DNA from: Ga0077527 sp945862135
Lineage (GTDB): Bacteria > Pseudomonadota > Gammaproteobacteria > Burkholderiales > SG8-41
Assembly (NCBI GenBank): GCA_964203275.1
Contig: CAXNMF010000014.1
Span: 1 to 64,000, forward strand
Reading direction: 5' to 3'
DNA: 64,000 nt
A program made the position numbers and the translations under genes. This document shows, in pieces, positions 43,052 to 51,984 of the stretch. Below the pieces are notes generated by a model. That model saw nothing but the letters and a program-made list of their open reading frames with translations, had not been told where the DNA came from and ran no database searches. Numbering within the stretch: the first letter of the stretch is position 1; the number at the start of each line of letters is the position of its first letter.

Positions 43052-44233
43052 ATGTCTCAAGATAATTCCGCGACACTCACGCCGACTCGCCTGATCACCA
43101 TTTACCAGATCATGGCTGTGGTGGTGTTGTGGAATAGCGCCTATAAGGGTACGCGCGTACTGAATACGCTGTATGCGCTGGAACTTGGCGCCACGCCGTT
43201 GCATATCGGCCTGTTGCTGGCTACCTACGGGGTTTTTCCGCTGCTGCTGGCCGTAACCGCAGGGCGCATCGCCGACCGCTACGGTTCGCGCATTCCGTTG
43301 ATCATCGGCATGATCGTCAGCACGATTGGTGCGATCCTGCCTTGGTTTGCGCCGAGCATGCCGCTTCTGTTTGCTGCAGCGGCGGTGACTGGTTTTGGTT
43401 TCATTCTCGGCCAGGTCGCATTGCAGTCGCTGGTCGGCACGCTGGGGGAAGGCAAGGACCGCACGCGCAATTTCAACAACTATGCGTTGATTGTCGCGGT
43501 CGCCGATTTCACGGGTCCGGTGCTTGCCGGGTTCTCGATTGATCATTTCGGCCATGTCCGGACTTATCTGGTGCTCGCGTTTTTGGCGGCTACGGCAGTT
43601 GTGACGGTGTTCGTGCTGGCGAAACGCGTGCCGCGCCACCGGCGGCCGGCCCCCGCACCCGAAGGCCAGCGCATGTCGGACCTGTTCCGTGACATCAATA
43701 TGCGCCGCGTGCTGATTGCCGGGGCCGTAGTGATGACCGGCATCGATCTGTTCCAGCTCTACATGCCGCTCTACGGTCATCAGGTCGGCCTGTCGGCTTC
43801 CGCCATCGGCATGGTACTGGGTGCCGCGGCTGCTGCAACCTTCGTCTCGCGCGCGCTGCTGCCGATGCTGGTCAGCCGTTACGGTGAGGAAAAAACACTA
43901 CTCTATTCGCTGTTCCTCACCGCAGCGATGTTCACGCTGATCCCGCTGTTCTCCGGCGCTGTCGTGCTCGGCATCATCTGCTTTACGCTCGGGCTGGGCA
44001 TGGGGTTGGGGCAGCCGCTGACGGTGATGCTTTGTTACCGTTATTCACCAGCGGGGCGTGGCGGAGAGTCGCTGGGCTTGCGCATTGCCATCAACAATTC
44101 CATGCATGTGGTGGTGCCTTCTGTGTTCGGGGCGGTGGGTGCGGCGTTCGGGCTCGCGCCGGTATTCTGGGTCAGTGCCGGCGTGATTGCCGCCGGCAAC
44201 TGGTATGCGCGTCGACGCGAACCCGCAAGCTGA
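43052..44233 (+). CDS. MFS transporter, tandem copy 1
   Basis: A 393-residue, 12-helix MFS protein starting MSQDNSATLTPTRLITIYQI. It has AGRIADRYGSRIPLIIGM in loop 2-3 and a conserved SRYGEEKTLLYSLFL in the second half. It is clearly paralogous to the next gene: both share ALELGA, DLFQ.YMP.YGH, LGLSAS-type and GQPLT.ML segments. ATG 43052 is chosen because the upstream in-frame stretch overlaps the divergent gene. The substrate is unknown. Confidence 0.85.
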   Translation: MSQDNSATLTPTRLITIYQIMAVVVLWNSAYKGTRVLNTLYALELGATPLHIGLLLATYGVFPLLLAVTAGRIADRYGSRIPLIIGMIVSTIGAILPWFAPSMPLLFAAAAVTGFGFILGQVALQSLVGTLGEGKDRTRNFNNYALIVAVADFTGPVLAGFSIDHFGHVRTYLVLAFLAATAVVTVFVLAKRVPRHRRPAPAPEGQRMSDLFRDINMRRVLIAGAVVMTGIDLFQLYMPLYGHQVGLSASAIGMVLGAAAAATFVSRALLPMLVSRYGEEKTLLYSLFLTAAMFTLIPLFSGAVVLGIICFTLGLGMGLGQPLTVMLCYRYSPAGRGGESLGLRIAINNSMHVVVPSVFGAVGAAFGLAPVFWVSAGVIAAGNWYARRREPAS

Positions 44234-44250
44234 TCCCCGGAAACCGCATC

Positions 44251-45387
44251 TTGTCCATTCATCTCGTTTTGCTGGTCGTGCTGCTCAACATGAGCGCATT
44301 CCGCGCAAGCAAGGTGCTGGTGTCTCTGTTTGCACTGGAACTCGGTGCACCGCAGATCATGCTGGGCGTGATCATTGCGCTCTACTCCCTGTGCCCGATG
44401 CTGTTGGCGCTTTATGCCGGACGATTGATAGACCGGCTCGGGGTGCGCTGGCCGATGACGCTGGGCTGCATGGGGATTGCATTGTCGCTGGCGCTGCCGG
44501 GTCTTCTGCCGCAATTGTCGATGCTGTACCTGTCGGCACTGCTGATCGGCGCGTCGCATGTGTTCTACAACGTTGCCGTGCAGAATGTGATCGGCATGCT
44601 GAGCACCCCCGAAACGCGCACCCGCAATTTCAGCAACCTGAGCCTGATGATGGCCTCCGGCGGTTTCGTCGGCCCCTTGGTCGCCGGGTTTGCGATCGAT
44701 ACGCTGGGTCATGCCATTGCTTATCTGTGTATCGCCGTGACCCCGGCCGTGTCTGCGGCGATTCTGTTCAGTGCGCGGCGCTCGCTGGAGGCCTTGCGCG
44801 GCGGCAAGTCCAAAGTGGATGAAAGCGGCAGTTTCGGCGGCATTGATCTGTTGCGCAATGCGCCGCTGCGCCGCACGCTGATCACCAGCGGCATCATTCT
44901 CACCGCAATCGACCTGTTCCAGTTTTACATGCCGATCTATGGCCATTCGCTCGGCCTGTCGGCCTCGATGATCGGATTCGTGCTGGCGATGTTCGCCGTG
45001 GCATCGTTCATCGTGCGGGTGGTGATGCCCAATATGGTTGCCCGGTATGGCGAAGAACGCATGCTGACCGCGGCGATTTTCATTGCGGCGGCCACCTATC
45101 TGCTGTTTCCGCTGATGAAGAGCGAGTTGCTGCTGGTGATTGCCGCATTTTTGCTCGGACTGGGCGTGGGCTGCGGCCAGCCGCTGACGCTGATGCTGAT
45201 CTATGCGCGCGCGCCCGAAGGTCGTTCCGGTGAGGTGCTGGGCCTGCGCATGGCGTTCAACAACCTGACGCACCTTGCGGTACCGTTGTTTTTCGGTGCC
45301 ATCGGCACCGCCTTTGGACTGGCGCCGGTGTTTCTCGCCAATGCCGTGATGCTGGGCGTGGGCGGCATGCTCAGCCGCAGGCGCTGA
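44251..45387 (+). CDS. MFS transporter, tandem copy 2
   Basis: A 378-residue MFS protein, 17 bp after its paralogue. TTG 44251 (MSIHLVLLVVLLNMSAFRAS) is the best-placed start, since it aligns with the first copy after its hydrophilic N-terminus; a GTG or ATG later would cut helix 1. Shared segments include FALELGAPQ, AGRLIDRLGVRWPM, DLFQFYMPIYGHSLGLSASM and GVGCGQPLTLMLIYARAPEG. The two may be separate transporters or a heterodimer. Confidence 0.8.
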   Translation: MSIHLVLLVVLLNMSAFRASKVLVSLFALELGAPQIMLGVIIALYSLCPMLLALYAGRLIDRLGVRWPMTLGCMGIALSLALPGLLPQLSMLYLSALLIGASHVFYNVAVQNVIGMLSTPETRTRNFSNLSLMMASGGFVGPLVAGFAIDTLGHAIAYLCIAVTPAVSAAILFSARRSLEALRGGKSKVDESGSFGGIDLLRNAPLRRTLITSGIILTAIDLFQFYMPIYGHSLGLSASMIGFVLAMFAVASFIVRVVMPNMVARYGEERMLTAAIFIAAATYLLFPLMKSELLLVIAAFLLGLGVGCGQPLTLMLIYARAPEGRSGEVLGLRMAFNNLTHLAVPLFFGAIGTAFGLAPVFLANAVMLGVGGMLSRRR

Positions 45388-45426
45388 GCCCGATATAATT
45401 TCCGCATTCATACTCAGGACTGACCT

Positions 45427-46398
45427 ATGAAAATCGCGATCATTGATGACTATCAGGATGCATTTCGCAAGCTGGAGTGCAGCAAAAAACTCGCCGGGCA
45501 CGAACTGCTGGTTTATACCGATACCGAAAAAGATCCCGCCAAGCTGGCCGAACGACTGAAGGATGCCGATGTCGTGGTGTTGACCCAGCAGCGCTCGAAG
45601 ATGCCGCGCGCGGTGATCGAAAAACTGCCCAAGCTCAAGCTGATCAGCCAGACCGGCCGCAATGCCTATCACATTGACATTGATGCCTGCACCGAGCGCG
45701 GCGTCGTATTGTCTGCGGGCGGCGCGGGCAACCCGAACCCGACCGCGGAGCTGGCCTGGGGGTTGATCCTCGCCAACTTGCGTCAAATTCCACAGGAAGT
45801 GCAGCGCCTGAAAAACGGCCAGTGGCAAGGCTCCGTCGGTGTCGGCCTGTCCGGCAAAACGCTGGGCATTTACGCCTACGGCCGCATCGGCAGCCTGGTG
45901 GCGCAGGTAGGCAAGGCCTTCGGCATGCGCGTGTTGTGCTGGGGACGTGATGGTTCGACGGCCAAGGCGAAGGCAGCGGGTTTCGAAGTGGCGGCAAGCC
46001 GCGAAGCCTTTTTTGCCGAGTCCGATGTGATTTCCCTGCATCTGCCGCTGAATGACGGCACACGCGGCATCGTCACGGCGGCTGATCTGGCGCTGATGAA
46101 ACCGACCGCGCTGATCGTCAACACCAGCCGTGCACCGATCATTGCCAGGGATGCGCTGGTTGCTGCGCTGAAAGCCGGGCGTCCCGGTCGCGCTGCGATC
46201 GACGTGTTCGAGGAAGAGCCGATGCTCAACGCGAATCATCCGCTGCTCGGCATGGACAATGTGCTGTGCACCCCGCATCTGGGTTACGTCGAAGAGCGTA
46301 CCTATGAATCGTATTACGGCACCGCGGTCGAACAGATCCTCGCCTTTGTCGCCGGCGCGCCGATCAATGTCGCCAATCCGGATGTGTTGAAAAAGTAA
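45427..46398 (+). CDS. D-2-hydroxyacid dehydrogenase family protein
   Basis: A 323-residue NAD-dependent enzyme of the SerA/GhrA family. The nucleotide motif is GIYAYGRIGSLVAQ near residue 145 (less canonical than GxGxxG, with Tyr and Ala), active-site Arg in NTSRAPIIARDAL, Glu in IDVFEEEPM, and His in CTPHLGYVEE. Substrate is unknown. TATAAT at 45394-45399 could be a -10 box. It heads a probable operon with the TPP enzyme and TRIC protein. Confidence 0.9.
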   Translation: MKIAIIDDYQDAFRKLECSKKLAGHELLVYTDTEKDPAKLAERLKDADVVVLTQQRSKMPRAVIEKLPKLKLISQTGRNAYHIDIDACTERGVVLSAGGAGNPNPTAELAWGLILANLRQIPQEVQRLKNGQWQGSVGVGLSGKTLGIYAYGRIGSLVAQVGKAFGMRVLCWGRDGSTAKAKAAGFEVAASREAFFAESDVISLHLPLNDGTRGIVTAADLALMKPTALIVNTSRAPIIARDALVAALKAGRPGRAAIDVFEEEPMLNANHPLLGMDNVLCTPHLGYVEERTYESYYGTAVEQILAFVAGAPINVANPDVLKK

Positions 46399-46431
46399 AA
46401 TCTGTAGAACAATGTATTGGAGGAGTGCAGT

Positions 46432-48123
46432 ATGAGTGCAAAAAAAATGCGTTGCGGAGTGGCTGCAGTCGAGACACTGCGCGCAGCCGGCGTGACCAAG
46501 GTCTTCGGTCTGATGGGGTCAAGCACGCTGGAGATGTATGACGCCTTGTATGACGCGAAGGACATCGAATACATCGGCGTGCGCCATGAGAACTGCGGCA
46601 TGCACATGGCCGATGCCTATGGCCGCGTGACGCAGACGCCGGGCGTGTTCATCTGTGGCCAGGCCGGCCCTGGTTCGGCGAACATGGTGTTGGGGCTGGC
46701 GCAGGCCAAGTTTGCGTACTCGCCGGTCGTCGCGATCACCGGTCTGGCATCGACCGAACATCTGGGGCGCGACGCGTTCCAGGAGATTGATCAGAACACA
46801 TTGTTCCTGCCGGTGACCAAACGCGTGATGACGGTGCCGCGTCCGGAGCGAATCCCGGAATTCATTCTGGAGGCATTCCGCGTAGCGCCAACTCGGGGCC
46901 GCCGTGGCCCGGTGGTGGTGAATATCCCGCGCGACCTGTTCAATCACGACATCGATGTGCACATGCCGATGCACCCGCCGGCAACCAGCCGCCCGCCGGC
47001 TGCTGATCCTGCCGCGCTGGCTGAAATCAGCAAAATGATTCTCGCGGCAAAGAAGCCGGTGTTCCATGCCGGCGCCGGCATCAAGTGGGCGCGTGCCAGT
47101 GCGAAGCTCGCTGCACTTGCCGAGAAACTGCAGATTCCGGTGACCAGTTCCGCCGGTCATGCCGACATCCTGCCGATGGATTTTCCGCTGCATGCCGGCG
47201 GGGTTGGTCCGCGCGGCAATCCGGTGGCGAGTGATCTGACCCGCGAAGCCGATCTGATCATTGCGCTGGGCACGCGCCTCGGCTTCAACACGACGTTCTA
47301 CAAGTACACCGATATCGCAACCGGTGCGAAGATCATCCAGATCGACGTTGATCCCGCGGCGCTGGGGCGTTATTTCCCGACGGCGTTGGCGGTGACCGCG
47401 GATGCCGGTTCGGTCATTGATGGTCTGACCGCGCTGATGGCGCCGATAGCAGCCGACAAGGCACCTTGGCGCACGCGTAACGAGCAGTATCTGAAAGCCC
47501 GCGCCGCGTTGTGGGCGGAACGTGAAGCTTCCGGCTCACGCACGCAGACGCCGCTGCATCCGGACGTGATCTACTCGGAACTGCGCAAGGCTGCGCCGCG
47601 CAATTCGATATTCACACTGGACGCCGGCACGACAGGATTTCAGGCAACAGACCAGCTGCCCTGTTACCAGGCGCCGGCGCTGCTGACGCCGCTGGATTGC
47701 GGCATGGTCGGCTTCTCGTATTCGGCCGCCATCGGCGCAAAAGTCGCTGCACCAGACCGCGCGGTGATTTCGCTGATGGGTGACGGTGGCTTCGGCATGA
47801 CCATGGGCGAGATGACCACCGCGGTGATGAGCAACATCCCGGCGATCGGCATCGTCATGGATAACGGCACCTGGGGTTCGGAAATCGCCTATCAACGCGA
47901 TTTCTACGCCGGGCGTTATATCGGCGCGCATGTGCACAGCCCGCGCTTTGATGAAGTGATGAAACTCACGGGCGGTAACGGTTATCACCCGACGGCAGCC
48001 GGCGAAACCGCCGATGCACTGCGTGATGCACTGAAAGCCGGAAAACCGGCGATCATCCACGTCAAGGTTGATCCCGAAGCAACAATCAGTTTCCGCAAGG
48101 ACGCACTGCAGAAACGCGCCTGA
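46432..48123 (+). CDS. TPP-dependent enzyme, acetolactate synthase/Xsc-like
   Basis: A 563-residue three-domain TPP enzyme. The catalytic Glu is in RHENCGMHMADAYGR; the central domain has VFHAGAGIKWA; the TPP/Mg motif is GDGGFGMTMGEMTTAVMSNI (GDG...N) followed by MDNGTWGSE. The length and N-terminal GLMGSSTLEM segment resemble sulfoacetaldehyde acetyltransferase and related lyases more than IlvB, but no sulfonate gene or pta lies nearby. GGAGGAG precedes the ATG at 46432. The reaction cannot be assigned from sequence alone. Confidence 0.85.
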   Translation: MSAKKMRCGVAAVETLRAAGVTKVFGLMGSSTLEMYDALYDAKDIEYIGVRHENCGMHMADAYGRVTQTPGVFICGQAGPGSANMVLGLAQAKFAYSPVVAITGLASTEHLGRDAFQEIDQNTLFLPVTKRVMTVPRPERIPEFILEAFRVAPTRGRRGPVVVNIPRDLFNHDIDVHMPMHPPATSRPPAADPAALAEISKMILAAKKPVFHAGAGIKWARASAKLAALAEKLQIPVTSSAGHADILPMDFPLHAGGVGPRGNPVASDLTREADLIIALGTRLGFNTTFYKYTDIATGAKIIQIDVDPAALGRYFPTALAVTADAGSVIDGLTALMAPIAADKAPWRTRNEQYLKARAALWAEREASGSRTQTPLHPDVIYSELRKAAPRNSIFTLDAGTTGFQATDQLPCYQAPALLTPLDCGMVGFSYSAAIGAKVAAPDRAVISLMGDGGFGMTMGEMTTAVMSNIPAIGIVMDNGTWGSEIAYQRDFYAGRYIGAHVHSPRFDEVMKLTGGNGYHPTAAGETADALRDALKAGKPAIIHVKVDPEATISFRKDALQKRA

Positions 48124-48145
48124 GACGAATGCACCGGAGACCGCG

Positions 48146-48778
48146 ATGATCCTGCAGATTACTCCGGTGCATGTGATGGATTTTCTCGGCGTTGCCGTGT
48201 TTGCCGTCAGCGGCGTGCTGGCTGCCGGGCGCAAACATCTCGACTGGTTCGGCATGCTGGTGATCGCCATGGTCACCGCCGTCGGTGGCGGCACGCTGCG
48301 CGATCTGCTGATCGACCGGCCGGTGTTCTGGCTGATCCATACCGGTTACCTGTGGGTGATCATTGCGGCGACGCTGCTGACGATGGTGATTGTCCGTGTC
48401 CGTGACATTCCGATGCGTGCGTTGTTGATCGCCGATGCGCTGGGGCTCGCCTTGTTTGCGATCAGCGGCGCGCGGATTGCCGAGGCCGCGGGTTATGGCG
48501 GCATCGTCGCGGTGATTCTCGGCACCATGACGGGGGTGGCCGGCGGGGTGGTGCGCGACATGCTGCTCGCTGAAATCCCGCTGCTGCTGCGCGACGGCGA
48601 AATCTATGCGACAGCTGCACTGCTCGGCATTGTTGTTTATCTGGGTCTGCAGACGCTGGGATTGGAACGTACAACCGCCGCTTACTTCGGCATGGCGGTC
48701 ATCGTGGCGCTGCGGTTCACCGGCATATTCCTTGGTCTGAAAATGCCTGTGCTGCGGTTGGGCGAGCCGCCGAAGTAG
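48146..48778 (+). CDS. TRIC family cation channel (UPF0126/YicG-like)
   Basis: A 210-residue, seven-helix membrane protein. Two internal repeats carry the GGG/GxVRD motifs: MVTAVGGGTLRDLLIDRPVF and GVAGGVVRDMLLAEIPLLL. Members of this family form trimeric cation channels in some bacteria. ATG 48146 is 22 bp after the TPP enzyme. The functional tie to that enzyme is unclear. Confidence 0.88.
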   Translation: MILQITPVHVMDFLGVAVFAVSGVLAAGRKHLDWFGMLVIAMVTAVGGGTLRDLLIDRPVFWLIHTGYLWVIIAATLLTMVIVRVRDIPMRALLIADALGLALFAISGARIAEAAGYGGIVAVILGTMTGVAGGVVRDMLLAEIPLLLRDGEIYATAALLGIVVYLGLQTLGLERTTAAYFGMAVIVALRFTGIFLGLKMPVLRLGEPPK

Positions 48779-48803
48779 GTAACAATCAAATTCAGAACCT
48801 TTT

Positions 48804-48942
48804 TACCGCCAAGTCGCCAAGAGCGCCAAGAAAACCGGAACAAGACCCTGAGCAACACCCGAGGATCAACCCGGTTTTAACAGCACTTTCTGCAAATCCA
48901 GTTCTTTTAGTTTTCTGATCTTCTTGGCGATCTTGGCGTACC
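48804..48942 (+). repeat. Family B intergenic hairpin, copy B1 (degenerate)
   Basis: Left arm 48804-48834 has three CGCCAAG units; right arm 48917-48942 has only two inverse units (CTTGGCGATCTTGGCGTACC). The loop is about 82 nt. The right end is followed by a short CCCG..CGGG palindrome. It starts 25 bp after the TRIC gene and lies between convergent genes. Confidence 0.8.
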
Positions 48943-48995
48943 CGTCGAGCGGGTATTAAAAAGAATCTTGGCCGTAAGACGTGCTTTTGTGTCAA

Positions 48996-49553
48996 TCAAT
49001 GCAGGTGGCGGTTGCGCGGATGCAGCGGGATGACGGTCGAACTGCTGCTTCCGGCGGGATCGCTGGCCGGCTTCTCCGGTTTGTGCGCGTCAAACATCCG
49101 CTTGACCATCTCGGTGACCTGTTCGACTTCGGTTTTGCCGAGGTGACGTGCAAGCATGTGGTCGAGATCTTCAACGACACACTGGCGGCGGAATTCATGG
49201 ATCGCTTCCGGCGTCGGGCCGACAAAGAACTGATAGAACTCGTCTTCGCCGCTGTCCGGGTAATAGGTGACTTCGACTTCGGAGGCGTATTCGGTCAGCG
49301 GGCCGAGGCTGTTGCAGGCTTCGGTGAGTTTGTTATGGAAGCTGCGGCCGACTTCACCGGTCCAGCAGAAGCTGACCACGCGTTCACCGGCTTCGTAAAC
49401 GATACCCGGTTCATCGCGCTCAAGACTTTTTGCATCGGCCAGATGGTCGGCATCCACGTAATCGAGCCAGGGGCGCAGAGCGAGTTCAACCTGCGCCAGG
49501 CGTACGCCTTTGCATAGGAATACGCTGCCGTGGACATGCACTTCGGTTTTCAT
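48996..49553 (-). CDS. Conserved hypothetical protein
   Basis: A 185-residue soluble protein: MKTEVHVHGSVFLCKGVRLA, then LRPWLDYVDADHLADAKSLE, EGERVVSFCWTGEVG-like (ERVVSFCWTGEVGRSFH) and VEVTYYPDSGEDEFYQFFVG. A charged C-terminus is rich in Ser, His and Arg. I do not recognise a domain. Start ATG 49553. No operon partner: the upstream gene on this strand is 2 kb away. Confidence 0.75.
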   Translation of the reverse strand: MKTEVHVHGSVFLCKGVRLAQVELALRPWLDYVDADHLADAKSLERDEPGIVYEAGERVVSFCWTGEVGRSFHNKLTEACNSLGPLTEYASEVEVTYYPDSGEDEFYQFFVGPTPEAIHEFRRQCVVEDLDHMLARHLGKTEVEQVTEMVKRMFDAHKPEKPASDPAGSSSSTVIPLHPRNRHLH

Positions 49554-49653
49554 TACGCGGGACTCCGATGCGGGTGCTGGGGCAGGCGATGGTTGCCTGC
49601 GAGGGGCGCCAAGGATAACACACTTGGCCGGGGTGTTATAAAATAATCAATAA

Positions 49654-49666
49654 AATCAATTATTTA
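49654..49666 (+). promoter_or_regulatory. IHF-consensus-like AT-rich site
   Basis: AATCAATTATTTA, an exact WATCAANNNNTTR match, inside AATCAATAAAATCAAT (the same 16-mer occurs near 63921). It overlaps the stop codon of the minus-strand TctC-like gene (49660-49662). Confidence 0.4.
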
Positions 49667-50595
49667 TACAACTTCTTGATTAGCCCCAGCGTATTCAATT
49701 GCGCACCCAGCGTCGCCTCTTCCTGATCGAGAAAGCTCCGGAGTGCTTCACCATCCATCCAGGTGTTGCCCCAGTACTGGTCGGTGAGTACGGCAGCCCA
49801 TTCCGGCGACGCCGTTGCGCTGCGCAGCACCTGCTGCCAGTACGCGGTTTGCGCCGGTGTGATGTCTGCGGCGCCAATGACGCCGCGCCAGGTGCCGATG
49901 ACACAATCCACGCCGAGTTCTTTCCAGGTCGGCGTGTCTGAAAAAGGTCCGGACAGGCGTTGCGGCGACGAGACCGCAATCGCGCGCAAACGGCCATCGG
50001 CCAGCGCTCGTGCGGCGCTGACCGCCGTGATCGCACCTACTTCGGCGCGTTGCGCAATCACGTCATCGACGGCGTACAGCGCGGAATCAAAGACGTTGAT
50101 GTGCAGCGCATCGATGCGGCCACCGGCGTGGCGGGTGACCTGCGCGAGTGCCATGTGATTGGTATTGCCGAGTGCGGTGGCCAGCGCAATGCGGCAACCT
50201 GCCGTGTCGGCGGCGATGCGCTGCATGAAGTCATGGCCATTGCGGATCGGCGAATCCGCGCGCACCACGAATGCGATGTATTCCGTGTAGAGATTCGCCA
50301 GGGGTGTCAGCGCGCCATGATCGAAATCGCTGACGCCGAGATGGCGGTTGGTGATGATTGTCGGTGAGTTGATCGCCAGCACATGCGGATTGCCGTGTTG
50401 TGTGCGCAGGTAATCCCAGCCGTTGCCTCCGCCTTTGCCGGGAATGTTGGTCAGCCGGATGGTGTGGCCGATTAGTTTGCCGGCCTCAAGGCGGGAGATC
50501 AGCGCACGGGCCGGGCGGTCCTGACCGCCGCCGGCCGGTGTGCCGGCGATCAGCTCAATGTCGTGTACGGGGCACCAGCTGGCACCAGTGTTCAT
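49660..50595 (-). CDS. Bug/TctC-like protein without signal peptide
   Basis: A 311-residue Bug-fold protein. MNTGASWCPVHDIELIAGTP begins directly in the first strand (AGTPAGGGQDRPARALISRL), with no N-terminal hydrophobic stretch, unlike the other three in the window. Later features are INSPTIITNRHLGVSDFDHG, FVVRADSPIRNG and a normal C-terminus. ATG 50595 overlaps the MFS stop (ATGA). The protein is predicted cytoplasmic, so it may sense or buffer a ligand rather than serve import. A missed upstream start is ruled out by the coding overlap only if the MFS frame is right. Confidence 0.8.
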   Translation of the reverse strand: MNTGASWCPVHDIELIAGTPAGGGQDRPARALISRLEAGKLIGHTIRLTNIPGKGGGNGWDYLRTQHGNPHVLAINSPTIITNRHLGVSDFDHGALTPLANLYTEYIAFVVRADSPIRNGHDFMQRIAADTAGCRIALATALGNTNHMALAQVTRHAGGRIDALHINVFDSALYAVDDVIAQRAEVGAITAVSAARALADGRLRAIAVSSPQRLSGPFSDTPTWKELGVDCVIGTWRGVIGAADITPAQTAYWQQVLRSATASPEWAAVLTDQYWGNTWMDGEALRSFLDQEEATLGAQLNTLGLIKKLYK

Positions 50596-51875
50596 GCGCC
50601 GGCAGCTTGCGGGTTGCCGGTCTTCGGTATGAACAGCACCAGCAGGTTGGCGGCAATGATGGTGCCGGCGAGGAAATAAAAGGCCGTGTACACACTCCAG
50701 GTGTCGGCGATGATGCCGAAGGTCGCCGGCGCGATGCTGCCGCCGATGGCGAGGATGGTGAACTGCAGGCCGACCCCCGTGCCGGCAAGCCGCTTGGGCG
50801 TGTTCTCCACCGCCCAGGCCTGCATCACCGGGCGCATCGCGTACAGGAAGAATCCGACCAGCGCGACGAACACGATGAACAAAAAGGATTGGCCGGCGAA
50901 GACCATGCCGATGATGGTGACGCCGGTCAGGATCATGCTTGACAGCACGACCTGGCGCCGGCCGACCTTGTCCGAAACATGCCCGGCAATCGGTCCCGCG
51001 ATCAGGCCGGCGACCTGCAGCACCGTCATGCAAACGCCGATGGCAATCGTCGAATAACCCTGTTCGTACGCCAGGTACACCGGCAGGAACACCATCAGTC
51101 CGACCTGTGTCAGTGTACGGAACCCGCCGCTGATGCAGATCAGCATCAGCGTGCGGTCGCGCATCAGCGTGCCCAGATCATGCAGGTACTGTCGTGCGCT
51201 CCACTTGCTGTCATTACCGGCGTTGACCGCGTCCTTTTTAATTTCATTATTACTTTCATTTTTGTCTTTTCCGCTGTCCGCTGCGCGGTTGGTGGCCAGT
51301 GCGCCGACCAGCACCAGTATCAGCGTCGCCATCACCAGCCCCGGCACGATGTTGATCACCACCACTTCGCGCCAGCTGAACCAGGCCAGCAGTGTGCCGG
51401 CCGCCAGCGGCGCCAGCGCTTCGCCGATGTTGCCGCCCATGCCGTGGAAAGACAGCACCAGGCCCTTGCGTTGCGGGTACTGATGGGCCAGCGTCGGAAT
51501 CGCTGCCGGATGCCACAGATTGTTGCCGATGCCGACCAGCATCACGCAGACCACCAGCATCCACATGCTGTTAGTCAGGCTCATCAGCGCGTAGGGAAAG
51601 CCGACCCAGAACAGCGAGGCGGCCATCAGGTAACCCTTTTTGCCGATGGCATCGACAATCATGCCGCCCGGCAGGTTGGAGATTGCGCCGGCGATGTGCT
51701 GCGCACTCATCAGAAAACCGATTTGCGTATAGGAGAGGCCGAGCTCTTTTCCGATCAGCGGCAGCAGTACGTAAAACGTTGCCGGATACCAATGGGTGAG
51801 GCCGTGGCCGGCGGAAATCAGCCAGACATCACGGAAGGGGCGCGTGGGCAAAGCGTCGGCGGCAGCGGTGCTCAT
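50592..51875 (-). CDS. MFS transporter, FSR-like
   Basis: A 427-residue, 12-helix MFS protein. WLISAGHGLTHWYPATFYVL, LPGGMIVDAIGKKGYLMAA (loop 2-3 motif) and LSFHGMGGNIGEALAPLAAG match the fosmidomycin-resistance (FSR)-type group. A polar loop of about 25 residues (near 200-225, Asn/Lys/Asp-rich) separates the two halves. Coupled to the signal-less TctC-like gene by ATGA. Confidence 0.88.
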   Translation of the reverse strand: MSTAAADALPTRPFRDVWLISAGHGLTHWYPATFYVLLPLIGKELGLSYTQIGFLMSAQHIAGAISNLPGGMIVDAIGKKGYLMAASLFWVGFPYALMSLTNSMWMLVVCVMLVGIGNNLWHPAAIPTLAHQYPQRKGLVLSFHGMGGNIGEALAPLAAGTLLAWFSWREVVVINIVPGLVMATLILVLVGALATNRAADSGKDKNESNNEIKKDAVNAGNDSKWSARQYLHDLGTLMRDRTLMLICISGGFRTLTQVGLMVFLPVYLAYEQGYSTIAIGVCMTVLQVAGLIAGPIAGHVSDKVGRRQVVLSSMILTGVTIIGMVFAGQSFLFIVFVALVGFFLYAMRPVMQAWAVENTPKRLAGTGVGLQFTILAIGGSIAPATFGIIADTWSVYTAFYFLAGTIIAANLLVLFIPKTGNPQAAGA

Positions 51876-51984
51876 AATATGGTCTCAAGCAGGGATTCAA
51901 GCCAGTTTAGCACGCGGCTTTGCGCGTAAGCCCCGCGTATAATCGGCGCCTCTCCCGCAACACAAAACCTAAATCCGGCCTCTC

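Noticed and set aside
44041..46278. A 745-codon minus-strand frame over two MFS/dehydrogenase genes
   Set aside because: It spans recognised plus-strand genes and their gap, and its sequence is low-complexity His/Gln/Arg.
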